NCBI GenBank assembly: GCA_902826065.1
Contig: CADEDM010000027.1
Coordinates: forward strand, 1-38,513
DNA: 38,513 nt
Source: an uncultured Acidobacteriota bacterium
Lineage (GTDB): Bacteria; Acidobacteriota; Vicinamibacteria; Vicinamibacterales; UBA2999
Direction of reading: 5' to 3'
Shown here one piece after another: positions 17,416 to 24,308 of this stretch. Position 1 is the first letter of the stretch. Every line of letters begins with the position of its first letter. Made by a program: the position numbers and the translations under genes. Under the pieces are notes generated by a model, which saw nothing but the letters and a program-made list of their open reading frames with translations, had not been told where the DNA came from and did not search any database.

Positions 17416-20358
17416 TCAGAAGCGCAGCCGGATCCCGAGCTGACTCTGCAGCGGGAAGTTCGCCGAGGTCGCCACCAGGAAGTTCGGCGACGAACGGTTG
17501 CCGGTGGGCGCCACCTCGTTCAGGCGGTTGAAGACGTTGAAGAAGTCGACGAAGAAGTCGAGGCTGTCGAGCCGGCCTCCCAGCGGCAGCTGGTAGCGGA
17601 TCGACACGTCGGTGGTGAACGACCCCGGCCCGCGGATGCCGTACGGCACTGCCCGTCCCTGGGAGTCGAGGTCCGAGACGATCGGCCGGGTCAGGTCGTT
17701 GATGCCGCGAATCGGCCGGTCGTTGTTGTCGAGGTCGGTGTTGAAGTCGCTGCCGACCGTCTCGTTGATGGGCGCGCCGCTGATGGCGCTGACCACCGTG
17801 GCGACGGTGAGCGACCGCCACGGATTCCAGCTGCCGCTGGCCGCGAAGACGTTGGTGCGGTTCGAGCCGAACTCGCCGTAGTCGACGCGCGGGTCGTTGT
17901 CGAGCCACACCCGGCGCGCGTCGGGGTTGCCGATGCCGACGTAGTCGCTGCGCTGCAGGGTGTAGGCGACACGCCCGCTCCAGCGGTTGGACATCCGCTT
18001 GACCAGCGACACCTGCAGCGACTTGTAGTCGCCGTCGAACGCTGCGTTGGTCTGCGATTGCAGCACGCGCTGGAAGCTCACGCCGCGGGCCTCGGCCGGG
18101 ATGAGCGTCCCGGTCGGGTCGAACACCGCCACGCCCGGACGCACGCCGTTGACCGGCTCGTTGATGTCGATGACGCCGAGCTGGTTGCGCGAGGCGTTGG
18201 CGACGTAGTCGACCGACAGCGCCACCTGCCCGAACAGCTCCTGGCTGACGCCGGCGCTCCACGACCAGGTGTGCGGCATCTTGCGGTCGGGGCTGTCGAT
18301 GCGCGGATTGCGGTTGAAGCCGGTGCCCGCGATCACCCCATCGCGAAGCGCGTTCAGCACGGCCTGACCCGCCGGCGACAGACGGGCCACCCCGGGGTTG
18401 CCGGCCGTGTCGTTGATGACGTCGGGAATCAGCACGAGGTTGGCGTTGGGACTGTTCGCGTTGATCGAGATCGACGGGAACAGCGTCCTGACACCGCTCT
18501 GCTGCAGGGTCAGGTCGTGCACGACCGGCACGTACGCGAAGAACTTGCCGACGCCGCCGCGCACCACGGTGCGGCCGTTGCCGAGCGCGTCCCAGGCGAA
18601 CCCGGCACGCGGCGCGAAGGCGTTGTCGTGACCGGGCGTCTGCTTGTGGTTGTCCCAGCGCAGGCCGAGGTTGAGGGTGAGGTTGCCGGTGACGCTCCAC
18701 TTGTCCTCGACGAAGACGTAGCGGCGCTGGTCCTTCGACACGACCGCATAGCCGTAGTCGTCACGCGGCCCGACGACCGCATCGAACTGGAACGGATGGG
18801 TGGCCGGGTCGGCGGGGTTGTAGGCCGCGTCGCCGCGGAACATGAACGTCCCGGAGTCCAGCGTCGAGCGCGGGTCCATGTTGTTCCAGCTGTAGCCGCC
18901 GCCGGCCTTCACCGTGTGCTCGCCGCCGAACAGGTTCGGGATGAAGTAGCTGAAGGCCTGGTCGATGACGTAGCTGCGGATGACGGTGGTGAAGTAGCCC
19001 CCGCCGCCGGTGCCGGTGGTGTAGCTGGCGTGCTGGTTGCGCTGTCCGATCGAGAACGGGTCGCGGCCGTCGAAGCCGACCGCCTTGCCGTCCTCGTTGA
19101 AGAAGCCCTGCGGCGCCGTCGTCAGCGACTCGCCGATGCGGCCGACCCTTGTCACGCTCGACAGGCGGTCGGTGAGGACGCTGGTGTAGGTGCCAGCCCA
19201 CATCGTGTCGTGGTCGGCCTCCCAGACCTTGGCGTCGGGCGTCTCGGTGTTGGTGTTGAAGCCTTCGCCGCGCGACGCGGCGTCCTCGAGCAGCCAGCGG
19301 GCGTTCACGAAGTTGCGGTCGTTGATCTGGAGATCGGTGCGGGCGAAGTAGTTGTTCGCGCGCACGGTGAAGAACCCCACCTGGTCGACCGCCAGGGGCG
19401 CCGCGGCCGCCGGGAACCGCTTCTGGCCGGCGATGTCCTCGTTGTCGCGCTCGTAGGTGAAGTAGAAGTGCGCGCGATTGCGGATGATCGGGCCGCCCAG
19501 CCCGAAGCCGGCCTGCAGCGTGCGCTCGGGCGGTTTGGGCTGGCCGGAGGTCAGGAACTTGCCGCGGGCGTTGAGGGTCTCGTCGCGGAAATACGAGTAG
19601 ACGCGGCCGCGGATGTCGTTGGTGCCGCCGCGGGTCACCATGTTGATGATGGCGCCGGCGCCGCCGCCGTACTCGGAGCTGTACTGGTTGGCCAGCACCT
19701 GGTACTCCTCGATGTTGTCGAGGACCACGCGCACCTGCGTGCCCTGGCTGCCGCCGAGGCGGTCGTCGTTGTTGTACATCCCGTCGAGCAGGTAGACGTT
19801 CTGCTGCGACGGCGACCCGTTGGCCACGACCTGGCCGCCTTCGAAGGTGGATGTCGCCGGATTCGGCGTCATGCCGGGGATGAGCTGCGTCAGGCCGGTG
19901 AAGTTGCGGAAGTTCGACGGCACTTCCTCGATCTCGCGCCGCGACAGGCTGCCGCCGATCTGGTTGCTCGTGCGCTCGACCAGCGGCGACTCGCCGGTGA
20001 CGGTCACGTTCTCCTGCACCCCCGCCACCGTCATCTTCAGTTCGAGGGTGATGGTGGACCCCGGCGCCAGCAGCAAGGCCTTGCGCGACGACTCGCCGAA
20101 GCCCGACATGGTGACGACCACGTCGTACGTGCCCGGCTCGAGGTTCGGCACCGAGTAGGCACCTGTCTCGGCGGTGACGGCGTCACGGGTGAAGCCCGTG
20201 TTCACGTTGGTCACGACGACCGATGCCCCAGGCAGCGCGAGGCCGTCGGGGTCGAGCACGCGCCCGGTGATCACCCCTCGCTGCTGAGCGAACGCCGTCG
20301 AGGTCGCGACAACAGACACACTCACGACGAGCAGCAGGAGCCGTGCAGCAGCGACCAT
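17416..20358 (-). CDS. TonB-dependent outer-membrane receptor with N-terminal carboxypeptidase-regulatory domain
   Basis: The 980-residue product has a signal peptide (1-25, ending TAFAQ), a carboxypeptidase-regulatory-like domain (about 28-115: VITGRVLDPDGLALPGASVVVTN...), a TonB plug (about 120-260, including VYLLDGMYNNDD and YSSEYGGGAGAIINMVTRGGTN) and a beta-barrel ending in RLRF with the terminal Phe expected of outer-membrane barrels. It imports an unidentified ligand using TonB energy. No SusD-like partner gene is adjacent; instead the TPR protein follows after 8 bp and the NHL protein after that, so this is an import or surface-binding operon of a different kind. GGGAGGG precedes the ATG. 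Upstream lies the half-site array at 20435-20529. Confidence 0.93.
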   Translation of the reverse strand: MVAAARLLLLVVSVSVVATSTAFAQQRGVITGRVLDPDGLALPGASVVVTNVNTGFTRDAVTAETGAYSVPNLEPGTYDVVVTMSGFGESSRKALLLAPGSTITLELKMTVAGVQENVTVTGESPLVERTSNQIGGSLSRREIEEVPSNFRNFTGLTQLIPGMTPNPATSTFEGGQVVANGSPSQQNVYLLDGMYNNDDRLGGSQGTQVRVVLDNIEEYQVLANQYSSEYGGGAGAIINMVTRGGTNDIRGRVYSYFRDETLNARGKFLTSGQPKPPERTLQAGFGLGGPIIRNRAHFYFTYERDNEDIAGQKRFPAAAAPLAVDQVGFFTVRANNYFARTDLQINDRNFVNARWLLEDAASRGEGFNTNTETPDAKVWEADHDTMWAGTYTSVLTDRLSSVTRVGRIGESLTTAPQGFFNEDGKAVGFDGRDPFSIGQRNQHASYTTGTGGGGYFTTVIRSYVIDQAFSYFIPNLFGGEHTVKAGGGYSWNNMDPRSTLDSGTFMFRGDAAYNPADPATHPFQFDAVVGPRDDYGYAVVSKDQRRYVFVEDKWSVTGNLTLNLGLRWDNHKQTPGHDNAFAPRAGFAWDALGNGRTVVRGGVGKFFAYVPVVHDLTLQQSGVRTLFPSISINANSPNANLVLIPDVINDTAGNPGVARLSPAGQAVLNALRDGVIAGTGFNRNPRIDSPDRKMPHTWSWSAGVSQELFGQVALSVDYVANASRNQLGVIDINEPVNGVRPGVAVFDPTGTLIPAEARGVSFQRVLQSQTNAAFDGDYKSLQVSLVKRMSNRWSGRVAYTLQRSDYVGIGNPDARRVWLDNDPRVDYGEFGSNRTNVFAASGSWNPWRSLTVATVVSAISGAPINETVGSDFNTDLDNNDRPIRGINDLTRPIVSDLDSQGRAVPYGIRGPGSFTTDVSIRYQLPLGGRLDSLDFFVDFFNVFNRLNEVAPTGNRSSPNFLVATSANFPLQSQLGIRLRF

Positions 20359-20407
20359 GGGAAGCCCTCCCTTGCCGGAAGCCGATCGAGCCGGCCGAAT
20401 GGGCGTG

Positions 20408-20413
20408 AGCCTA
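20408..20413 (-). promoter_or_regulatory. Candidate -10 box of the TonB receptor operon
   Basis: TAGGCT on the minus strand lies about 50 nt before the TonB receptor ATG. It is separated by 31 bp from the nearest symmetric half-site (20445-20448), the same distance as on the other side of the array. A TTGACA at 20440-20435 is 21 bp away, too far for a standard -35, as expected if an activator replaces -35 contact. Confidence 0.4.
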
Positions 20414-20434
20414 GCCGTTCGCTGCCGCGCGCGA

Positions 20435-20529
20435 TGTCAAACCATGTCTCAGGTTTGTCTCGGAGTTGTCTATCGCATCCGGGCCGCCCGCCGCGGCCCG
20501 CGAGACAAGTCTGAGACAATCCGTCGACA
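20435..20529. promoter_or_regulatory. Mirror-symmetric array of TGTC half-sites in the divergent TonB/FAH control region
   Basis: On the plus strand TGTC begins at 20435, 20445, 20456 and 20467 (steps 10, 11, 11), the second and third as TGTCTC. GACA begins at 20504, 20515 and 20526 (steps 11, 11), the first two as GAGACA. The 11-bp step is one helical turn, the layout of OmpR/PhoB-type boxes. Units 20445/20456/20467 mirror 20526/20515/20504 about base 20487, so each flanking gene sees GACA direct repeats in the same orientation. The middle holds a GC-rich inverted repeat (20481-20487 with 20493-20499). The rest of the 267-bp gap holds the two -10 boxes and ribosome sites; I see no gene in it. 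Confidence 0.7.
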
Positions 20530-20560
20530 TCGTTTTACCTGGCGCCTGGCGAGGCGCTGC

Positions 20561-20566
20561 TACAAA
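20561..20566 (+). promoter_or_regulatory. Candidate -10 box of the exported FAH-family gene
   Basis: TACAAA starts 31 bp after the last GACA half-site (20526-20529) and mirrors the TAGGCT of the TonB gene about base 20487. A transcript from near 20573 would have a leader of about 53 nt with GGAGGAG at 20614-20620. No good -35 hexamer is present. Confidence 0.4.
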
Positions 20567-20625
20567 GAAGCGCCGCCGGGCACGGCGATCCGCCCCAACG
20601 CCGGCGCGAGCGTGGAGGAGCACAC

Positions 20626-21771
20626 ATGAGAGGCATCAAGGTCCTGGTAGGCGCGGCCGTCCTGGGCAGCGCGGCGCTGGCGGCGGCGCAGGGCAATCCC
20701 GCCATCAGCAGCGCCGAGCCGTTCAAGCTCGGCACGTTCGAGATCGCCGGCGAGCCGCGCATCGGCATCGTGCTGCGCGACACGCTCGTCGTCGATCTGG
20801 TGGCGGCGAACCGCGCGTTGCAGCGCGATCCCGCCTATCCGCCCATCCCGATGCCGCCGACGATGGTCGACCTCATCGGCCGCTACGAGTACGGGATGAA
20901 GACGCGGCTCTACGAGATCGTCAACGCCGCCGTCCGTGGCAATCGCCTCACCGGCGCGTCACGGCCCAACTACGTGCACGACGTGAAGAGCGTCGACATC
21001 ATGGCGCCGCTGATGCCCGGCAAGATGCTGAACGCCGCCGTGAACTTCTACACGCACGTGGGCGAGACCGGCACCGCCGAGGAACAGAAGAAGGCCGAGG
21101 CCGAGCGTCGGGCGAAGCGTGGCGTGCCGTACCTCTTCCTGAAGCCGACCCGAGGCGCGGTCGTCGGCGACGGCGACGAGGTCGTCATTCCCTTCGGACG
21201 CGACCGCGTGGACTGGGAGGTCGAGCTCGGCATCGTCATCGGCCGGGCCGCGAAGGACGTGCCGGCTGACAAGGCCGCCGAGCACATCTTCGGCTACATG
21301 GTCACCGTGGACGTCTCCGACCGCGGCGGCCGTCCGCCCGACTCGCGTCCCGGCTCCGACTGGCTCGTCGGCAAGGGCCACGACACGTTCGCGCCGATGG
21401 GCCCGTGGATCGTGCCGAAGGAGTTCTACGGCGATCCCATGAAGCGGCTGAAGCAGTCGCTGACCGTCGACGGCAAGGTGATGCAGGAGGCCGGCGCCGG
21501 CGACATGATCCACTCGATCTACGAGCTCATCGAGTACGGCTCGTCGATCATCACGCTGTTCCCGGGCGACGTCGTCAACAACGGGACGTCGGGCGGCACC
21601 GGCATGGGCCAGGCCTATCGCGGCGCCGAGCGCTTCCTGAAGCCGGGCGAGAAGATGACGGCGACGATCGAGGGCATCGGCTCGATCACCATGCCGGTGG
21701 TCGGTGAGCCGGAGCCCGCCAAGGGCACGGGCTCCCGGCTGCCGCCGGTGAGCACCTACCGTAAGCAGTAG
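20626..21771 (+). CDS. Exported fumarylacetoacetate hydrolase family protein
   Basis: The 381-residue product has a Sec-type signal peptide (RGIK then VLVGAAVLGSAALAAAQG, 1-23), unusual because FAH-family enzymes are normally cytoplasmic. The FAH core (about 120-365) keeps the metal ligands Glu198 and Glu200 (DWEVELGIVIGR) and Asp229 (VTVDVSDRGG), plus Lys250 (GKGHDTFAPMGPW) and the NGTSGGTG loop (319-326). The fold catalyses C-C cleavage, decarboxylation or hydration of 2-oxo or acylpyruvate compounds; which one cannot be told. GGAGGAG (20614-20620) lies 5 nt before the ATG. It is divergent from the TonB receptor operon across a shared symmetric control region, so its substrate may be what the receptor imports (inference). 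Confidence 0.87.
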   Translation: MRGIKVLVGAAVLGSAALAAAQGNPAISSAEPFKLGTFEIAGEPRIGIVLRDTLVVDLVAANRALQRDPAYPPIPMPPTMVDLIGRYEYGMKTRLYEIVNAAVRGNRLTGASRPNYVHDVKSVDIMAPLMPGKMLNAAVNFYTHVGETGTAEEQKKAEAERRAKRGVPYLFLKPTRGAVVGDGDEVVIPFGRDRVDWEVELGIVIGRAAKDVPADKAAEHIFGYMVTVDVSDRGGRPPDSRPGSDWLVGKGHDTFAPMGPWIVPKEFYGDPMKRLKQSLTVDGKVMQEAGAGDMIHSIYELIEYGSSIITLFPGDVVNNGTSGGTGMGQAYRGAERFLKPGEKMTATIEGIGSITMPVVGEPEPAKGTGSRLPPVSTYRKQ

Positions 21772-21791
21772 CGGTCGCCAGACCACGGAAC

Positions 21792-21824
21792 GACGGGCGT
21801 CCCGGATCGGCCGGGGCGCCCGTC
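21792..21824. terminator. Bidirectional terminator-like hairpin between convergent genes
   Basis: The arms 21792-21805 and 21811-21824 pair over 14 positions with one G-U wobble around the loop ATCGG. It begins 20 bp after the FAH-family stop and overlaps the ADOP permease stop (21823-21825) by two bases. No T-run follows on either side. Confidence 0.65.
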
Positions 21825-24240
21825 AGTCCTGCCGCATCACGACCGCCGGGTCGATGCGCGACGCCCGTCGCGCCGGGACCCAGGCGGCGAGGGCGGCCAC
21901 GGCAACGAGCGTGAGCGTGGCGCCGCCGAAGGTCACGGGATCGAGGGGCGTCACGCCGAAGAGCAGCGCCTGAAGGAACCGCGTGAGCCCGGCCGCAGCC
22001 ACGACGCCCACCGCCACCCCCGCCACCACCGGCATCGCCGCCCCCTGGAACACGAGCCCGGTCACCGAGCCGCGCGTGGCGCCGAGAGCCATGCGGATGC
22101 CGATCTCACGCGCGCGCTGCGCCACCGCATGGCTGAGGACGCCGTAGATCCCCAGACCCGACAGCACCAGCGCCAGCACCCCGAACGCGCCCACCACCGC
22201 CAGCGTGAAGCGCCGGCCCGCCGTGGACCGTTCGACCAGCGCCGTCATCGGCGACAGCTCCACCGGCACGGTCGGATCGAGCACCCGCCAGGCCTCGCGA
22301 ATCTGCGACGACACGCCTTCGGCGCCGACGCCTGGCTGCAGGCGCACCGCAGTCGTCATCGCGTAAGTGGTGCGGAACGGCAACTGCCGATAGTCGACGT
22401 AGACCTCGGGACCGGCCTCGGCACCCAGATCGCGGTAGCGGACGTCGCGCACGACGCCGACCACCGTGAGCCACGGGTTCTCCTTGTCCATGCCGGCGAA
22501 GCGCAGCCGCTGTCCGAGCGGATCCTTGCCGGCGAAGTGTTTGCGCGCCAGCGCCTCGTTGATCACCGCCGACGCCTCGGCCCCGGCGACGTCGCGGGCG
22601 TCGAAGCCGCGCCCGCGCGTGAGCGCCATGCCCATGGCCGCGAAGTAGCCGTCGCTGGCCACGCGGTACACCGCGGATTGCGCCACCCAGTTGCCCTTGA
22701 TGTCGTCCCACACCTGGCCGTCGAGCATGAAGGCGCCGTTGGCGTCGCGCCCCGCCAGCGGCGGCGCGTTCACGACGCCCACGGCGGCAACCCCGGGCAC
22801 GGCGCCGGCACGCTGCAGCCAGCGCTCGTACAGCCCTGACGCGGCGGTCTCGTCGGCGTAGCGTCCGCCCGGGAGGGTCGACTGCACGGTGAGCAGGCGC
22901 GCCGGCTGGAACCCGGGGTCCACGGCAAGGAGCTGCATGACGCTGCGGGCGAGCAATCCGGCCGATGTCACGAGCAGCAGCGCGACCGCGACTTCCACGG
23001 CGACGAGCCCCTGGCGCGTGAGGCTCCGCGACGCGATGGTGCCCAGGCGTCCGCCTTCGCTGAGGGTCTCGCGGGGCAGCCGTCGCGACAGCTGCAGCGA
23101 CGGCCACAGGCCGAACACGATCGGCGTGAGCAGCCCGAGCACGGTGGCGAAGAGCGCGGTGCGCGCGTCCATGCCGACCAGATCGAGCCGCGGGATGTTG
23201 GCGGGCGCGAGCGCCACGAGACCGCGGATGAGGCCGGCCGCGACTGCCAGGCCGGCCAGCGCGCTGCCGACGGCGAGCAAGGCGTTCTCGGCCAGGAGCA
23301 TGCGCACGAGATCGCCGCGGCCGGCGCCGAGGGCGAGGCGCACGGCCAGCTCGCGCTGACGGCCGGTGCCGCGCGCGATCACCATGTTGGCGACGTTGGC
23401 GCAGGTGGCGAGCAGCACCACGCCGACGCCGCCCAGCAGCACGAACAGCAACTGCCGCGACCCGCGGACCGTGTAGTCGTGCAGCGGAATGACGCTGGCG
23501 TCGGTGCCGTCGTGGTCGACGCCGTACGTCGCCTCGAGGCGTCGCGCGATCGTGCTCATCTCGGCCTGCGCGCTGGCCTGCGTGGCGGCAGGGCGCAGCC
23601 GGGCCACGACCCGCACGTTGTGCGCGGTGCGGCCCGACGTGTCGGGCACCGACTCGAGCGGCAACCACACGTCGGCGCCCGCCGGATACTCGAAGCCCTC
23701 GGGCATCACGCCCACGACCGATGCGCGGCGGCCCTCGACCTCGAGCGACATCGCGCTCAGGGCACGCGACGCGCCCAGCACGCGGGTCCAGAAGCCGTGG
23801 CTGACCACGACCGCCGGCGTGCCGTGTTCGCGCGTCTCGTCGGGCACGAACGCGCGCCCCATCGCGGGGCCCACGCCCAGGGCGGCGAAGAACTCGCGCG
23901 ACACCGCGTAGACGCCGGTGACCACCGGCTCGGACCCGCCGATGACCGTGGTGCGATCGCCGGTCCACCCCGCCAGCGCGTCGAAGCTCGTCGCCGCTGC
24001 CTGCCAGTCGCGGAAGTTCGGCATCGAGACGGCGATGGTGCGCGACGTGTCGGTCGCCTCCCACACGGTGACGATGCGCTCGGGTTCCGGGAACGGCAGC
24101 GCCTTGAGCAGCACGCCGTCCACGAGGCTGAACACGGCGACCGCCGCGCCGACGCCGAGGGACAACAGCGCCGCCGCCAGGGCCGTGAACAGGGGCGTGC
24201 GCGCGAGCGTACGGACGGCGAGACGGAAATCGGCCAGCAT
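21823..24240 (-). CDS. ADOP-type ABC permease (two MacB_PCD/FtsX modules)
   Basis: From the ATG at 24240 the protein has 805 residues. It has the ADOP (acidobacterial duplicated orphan permease) layout: TM1 (about 18-42), a large periplasmic MacB_PCD domain, a cluster of three TMs around the middle (from LLFVLLGGVGVVLLATCANVANMVI), a further TM with LTRQGLVAVEVAVALLLVTSAGLL, a second periplasmic domain and three C-terminal TMs (from TLAVVGAFGVLALVLSGLGIYGVL), ending ARRASRIDPAVVMRQD. ARTPLFTALAAALLSLGVGA and LPFPEPERIVTVWE are typical. No ATPase gene is nearby. The frame remains open to 26136, but that part is shadow of the hydrolase gene. Function in the family is unknown; MacB/FtsX-type mechanotransmission is likely. 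Confidence 0.9.
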   Translation of the reverse strand: MLADFRLAVRTLARTPLFTALAAALLSLGVGAAVAVFSLVDGVLLKALPFPEPERIVTVWEATDTSRTIAVSMPNFRDWQAAATSFDALAGWTGDRTTVIGGSEPVVTGVYAVSREFFAALGVGPAMGRAFVPDETREHGTPAVVVSHGFWTRVLGASRALSAMSLEVEGRRASVVGVMPEGFEYPAGADVWLPLESVPDTSGRTAHNVRVVARLRPAATQASAQAEMSTIARRLEATYGVDHDGTDASVIPLHDYTVRGSRQLLFVLLGGVGVVLLATCANVANMVIARGTGRQRELAVRLALGAGRGDLVRMLLAENALLAVGSALAGLAVAAGLIRGLVALAPANIPRLDLVGMDARTALFATVLGLLTPIVFGLWPSLQLSRRLPRETLSEGGRLGTIASRSLTRQGLVAVEVAVALLLVTSAGLLARSVMQLLAVDPGFQPARLLTVQSTLPGGRYADETAASGLYERWLQRAGAVPGVAAVGVVNAPPLAGRDANGAFMLDGQVWDDIKGNWVAQSAVYRVASDGYFAAMGMALTRGRGFDARDVAGAEASAVINEALARKHFAGKDPLGQRLRFAGMDKENPWLTVVGVVRDVRYRDLGAEAGPEVYVDYRQLPFRTTYAMTTAVRLQPGVGAEGVSSQIREAWRVLDPTVPVELSPMTALVERSTAGRRFTLAVVGAFGVLALVLSGLGIYGVLSHAVAQRAREIGIRMALGATRGSVTGLVFQGAAMPVVAGVAVGVVAAAGLTRFLQALLFGVTPLDPVTFGGATLTLVAVAALAAWVPARRASRIDPAVVMRQD

Positions 24241-24283
24241 GCCCGCGTTGGACGGCCGGCCGTGACGGAAGGTTGCGGGCCGG

Positions 24284-24303
24284 GGCCGGCGTCGGCGCCG
24301 GCC
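24284..24303. other. GC-rich stem-loop between hydrolase and ADOP permease genes
   Basis: GGCCGGCG (24284-24291) and CGCCGGCC (24296-24303) pair perfectly around a 4-nt loop in the 68-bp spacer between the hydrolase stop (24309) and the permease start. It could end or attenuate the upstream transcript. Such GC palindromes arise easily in this base composition, so support is modest. Confidence 0.4.
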
Positions 24304-24308
24304 GGGGC

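Noticed and set aside
17408..18700. N-terminal extension of the TPR protein inside the TonB receptor gene
   Set aside because: The extension lacks domains, overlaps a real gene in another frame, and the ATG at 17407 gives a proper signal peptide.
20415..20432. Another copy of the heptamer repeat in the TonB leader (a CTAGCCG)
   Set aside because: Only one unit matches; the following bases leave the consensus at once.
20435..20440. TTGACA (minus strand) as a normal -35 of the TonB gene
   Set aside because: No -10-like hexamer lies at 16-18 bp; the nearest good one is 21 bp away, so the site is treated as part of the half-site array.
17386..20514. A 1042-codon plus-strand frame opposite the TonB receptor
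   Set aside because: No recognisable domain and typical antisense composition; the receptor on the minus strand is complete with signal peptide and C-terminal Phe.
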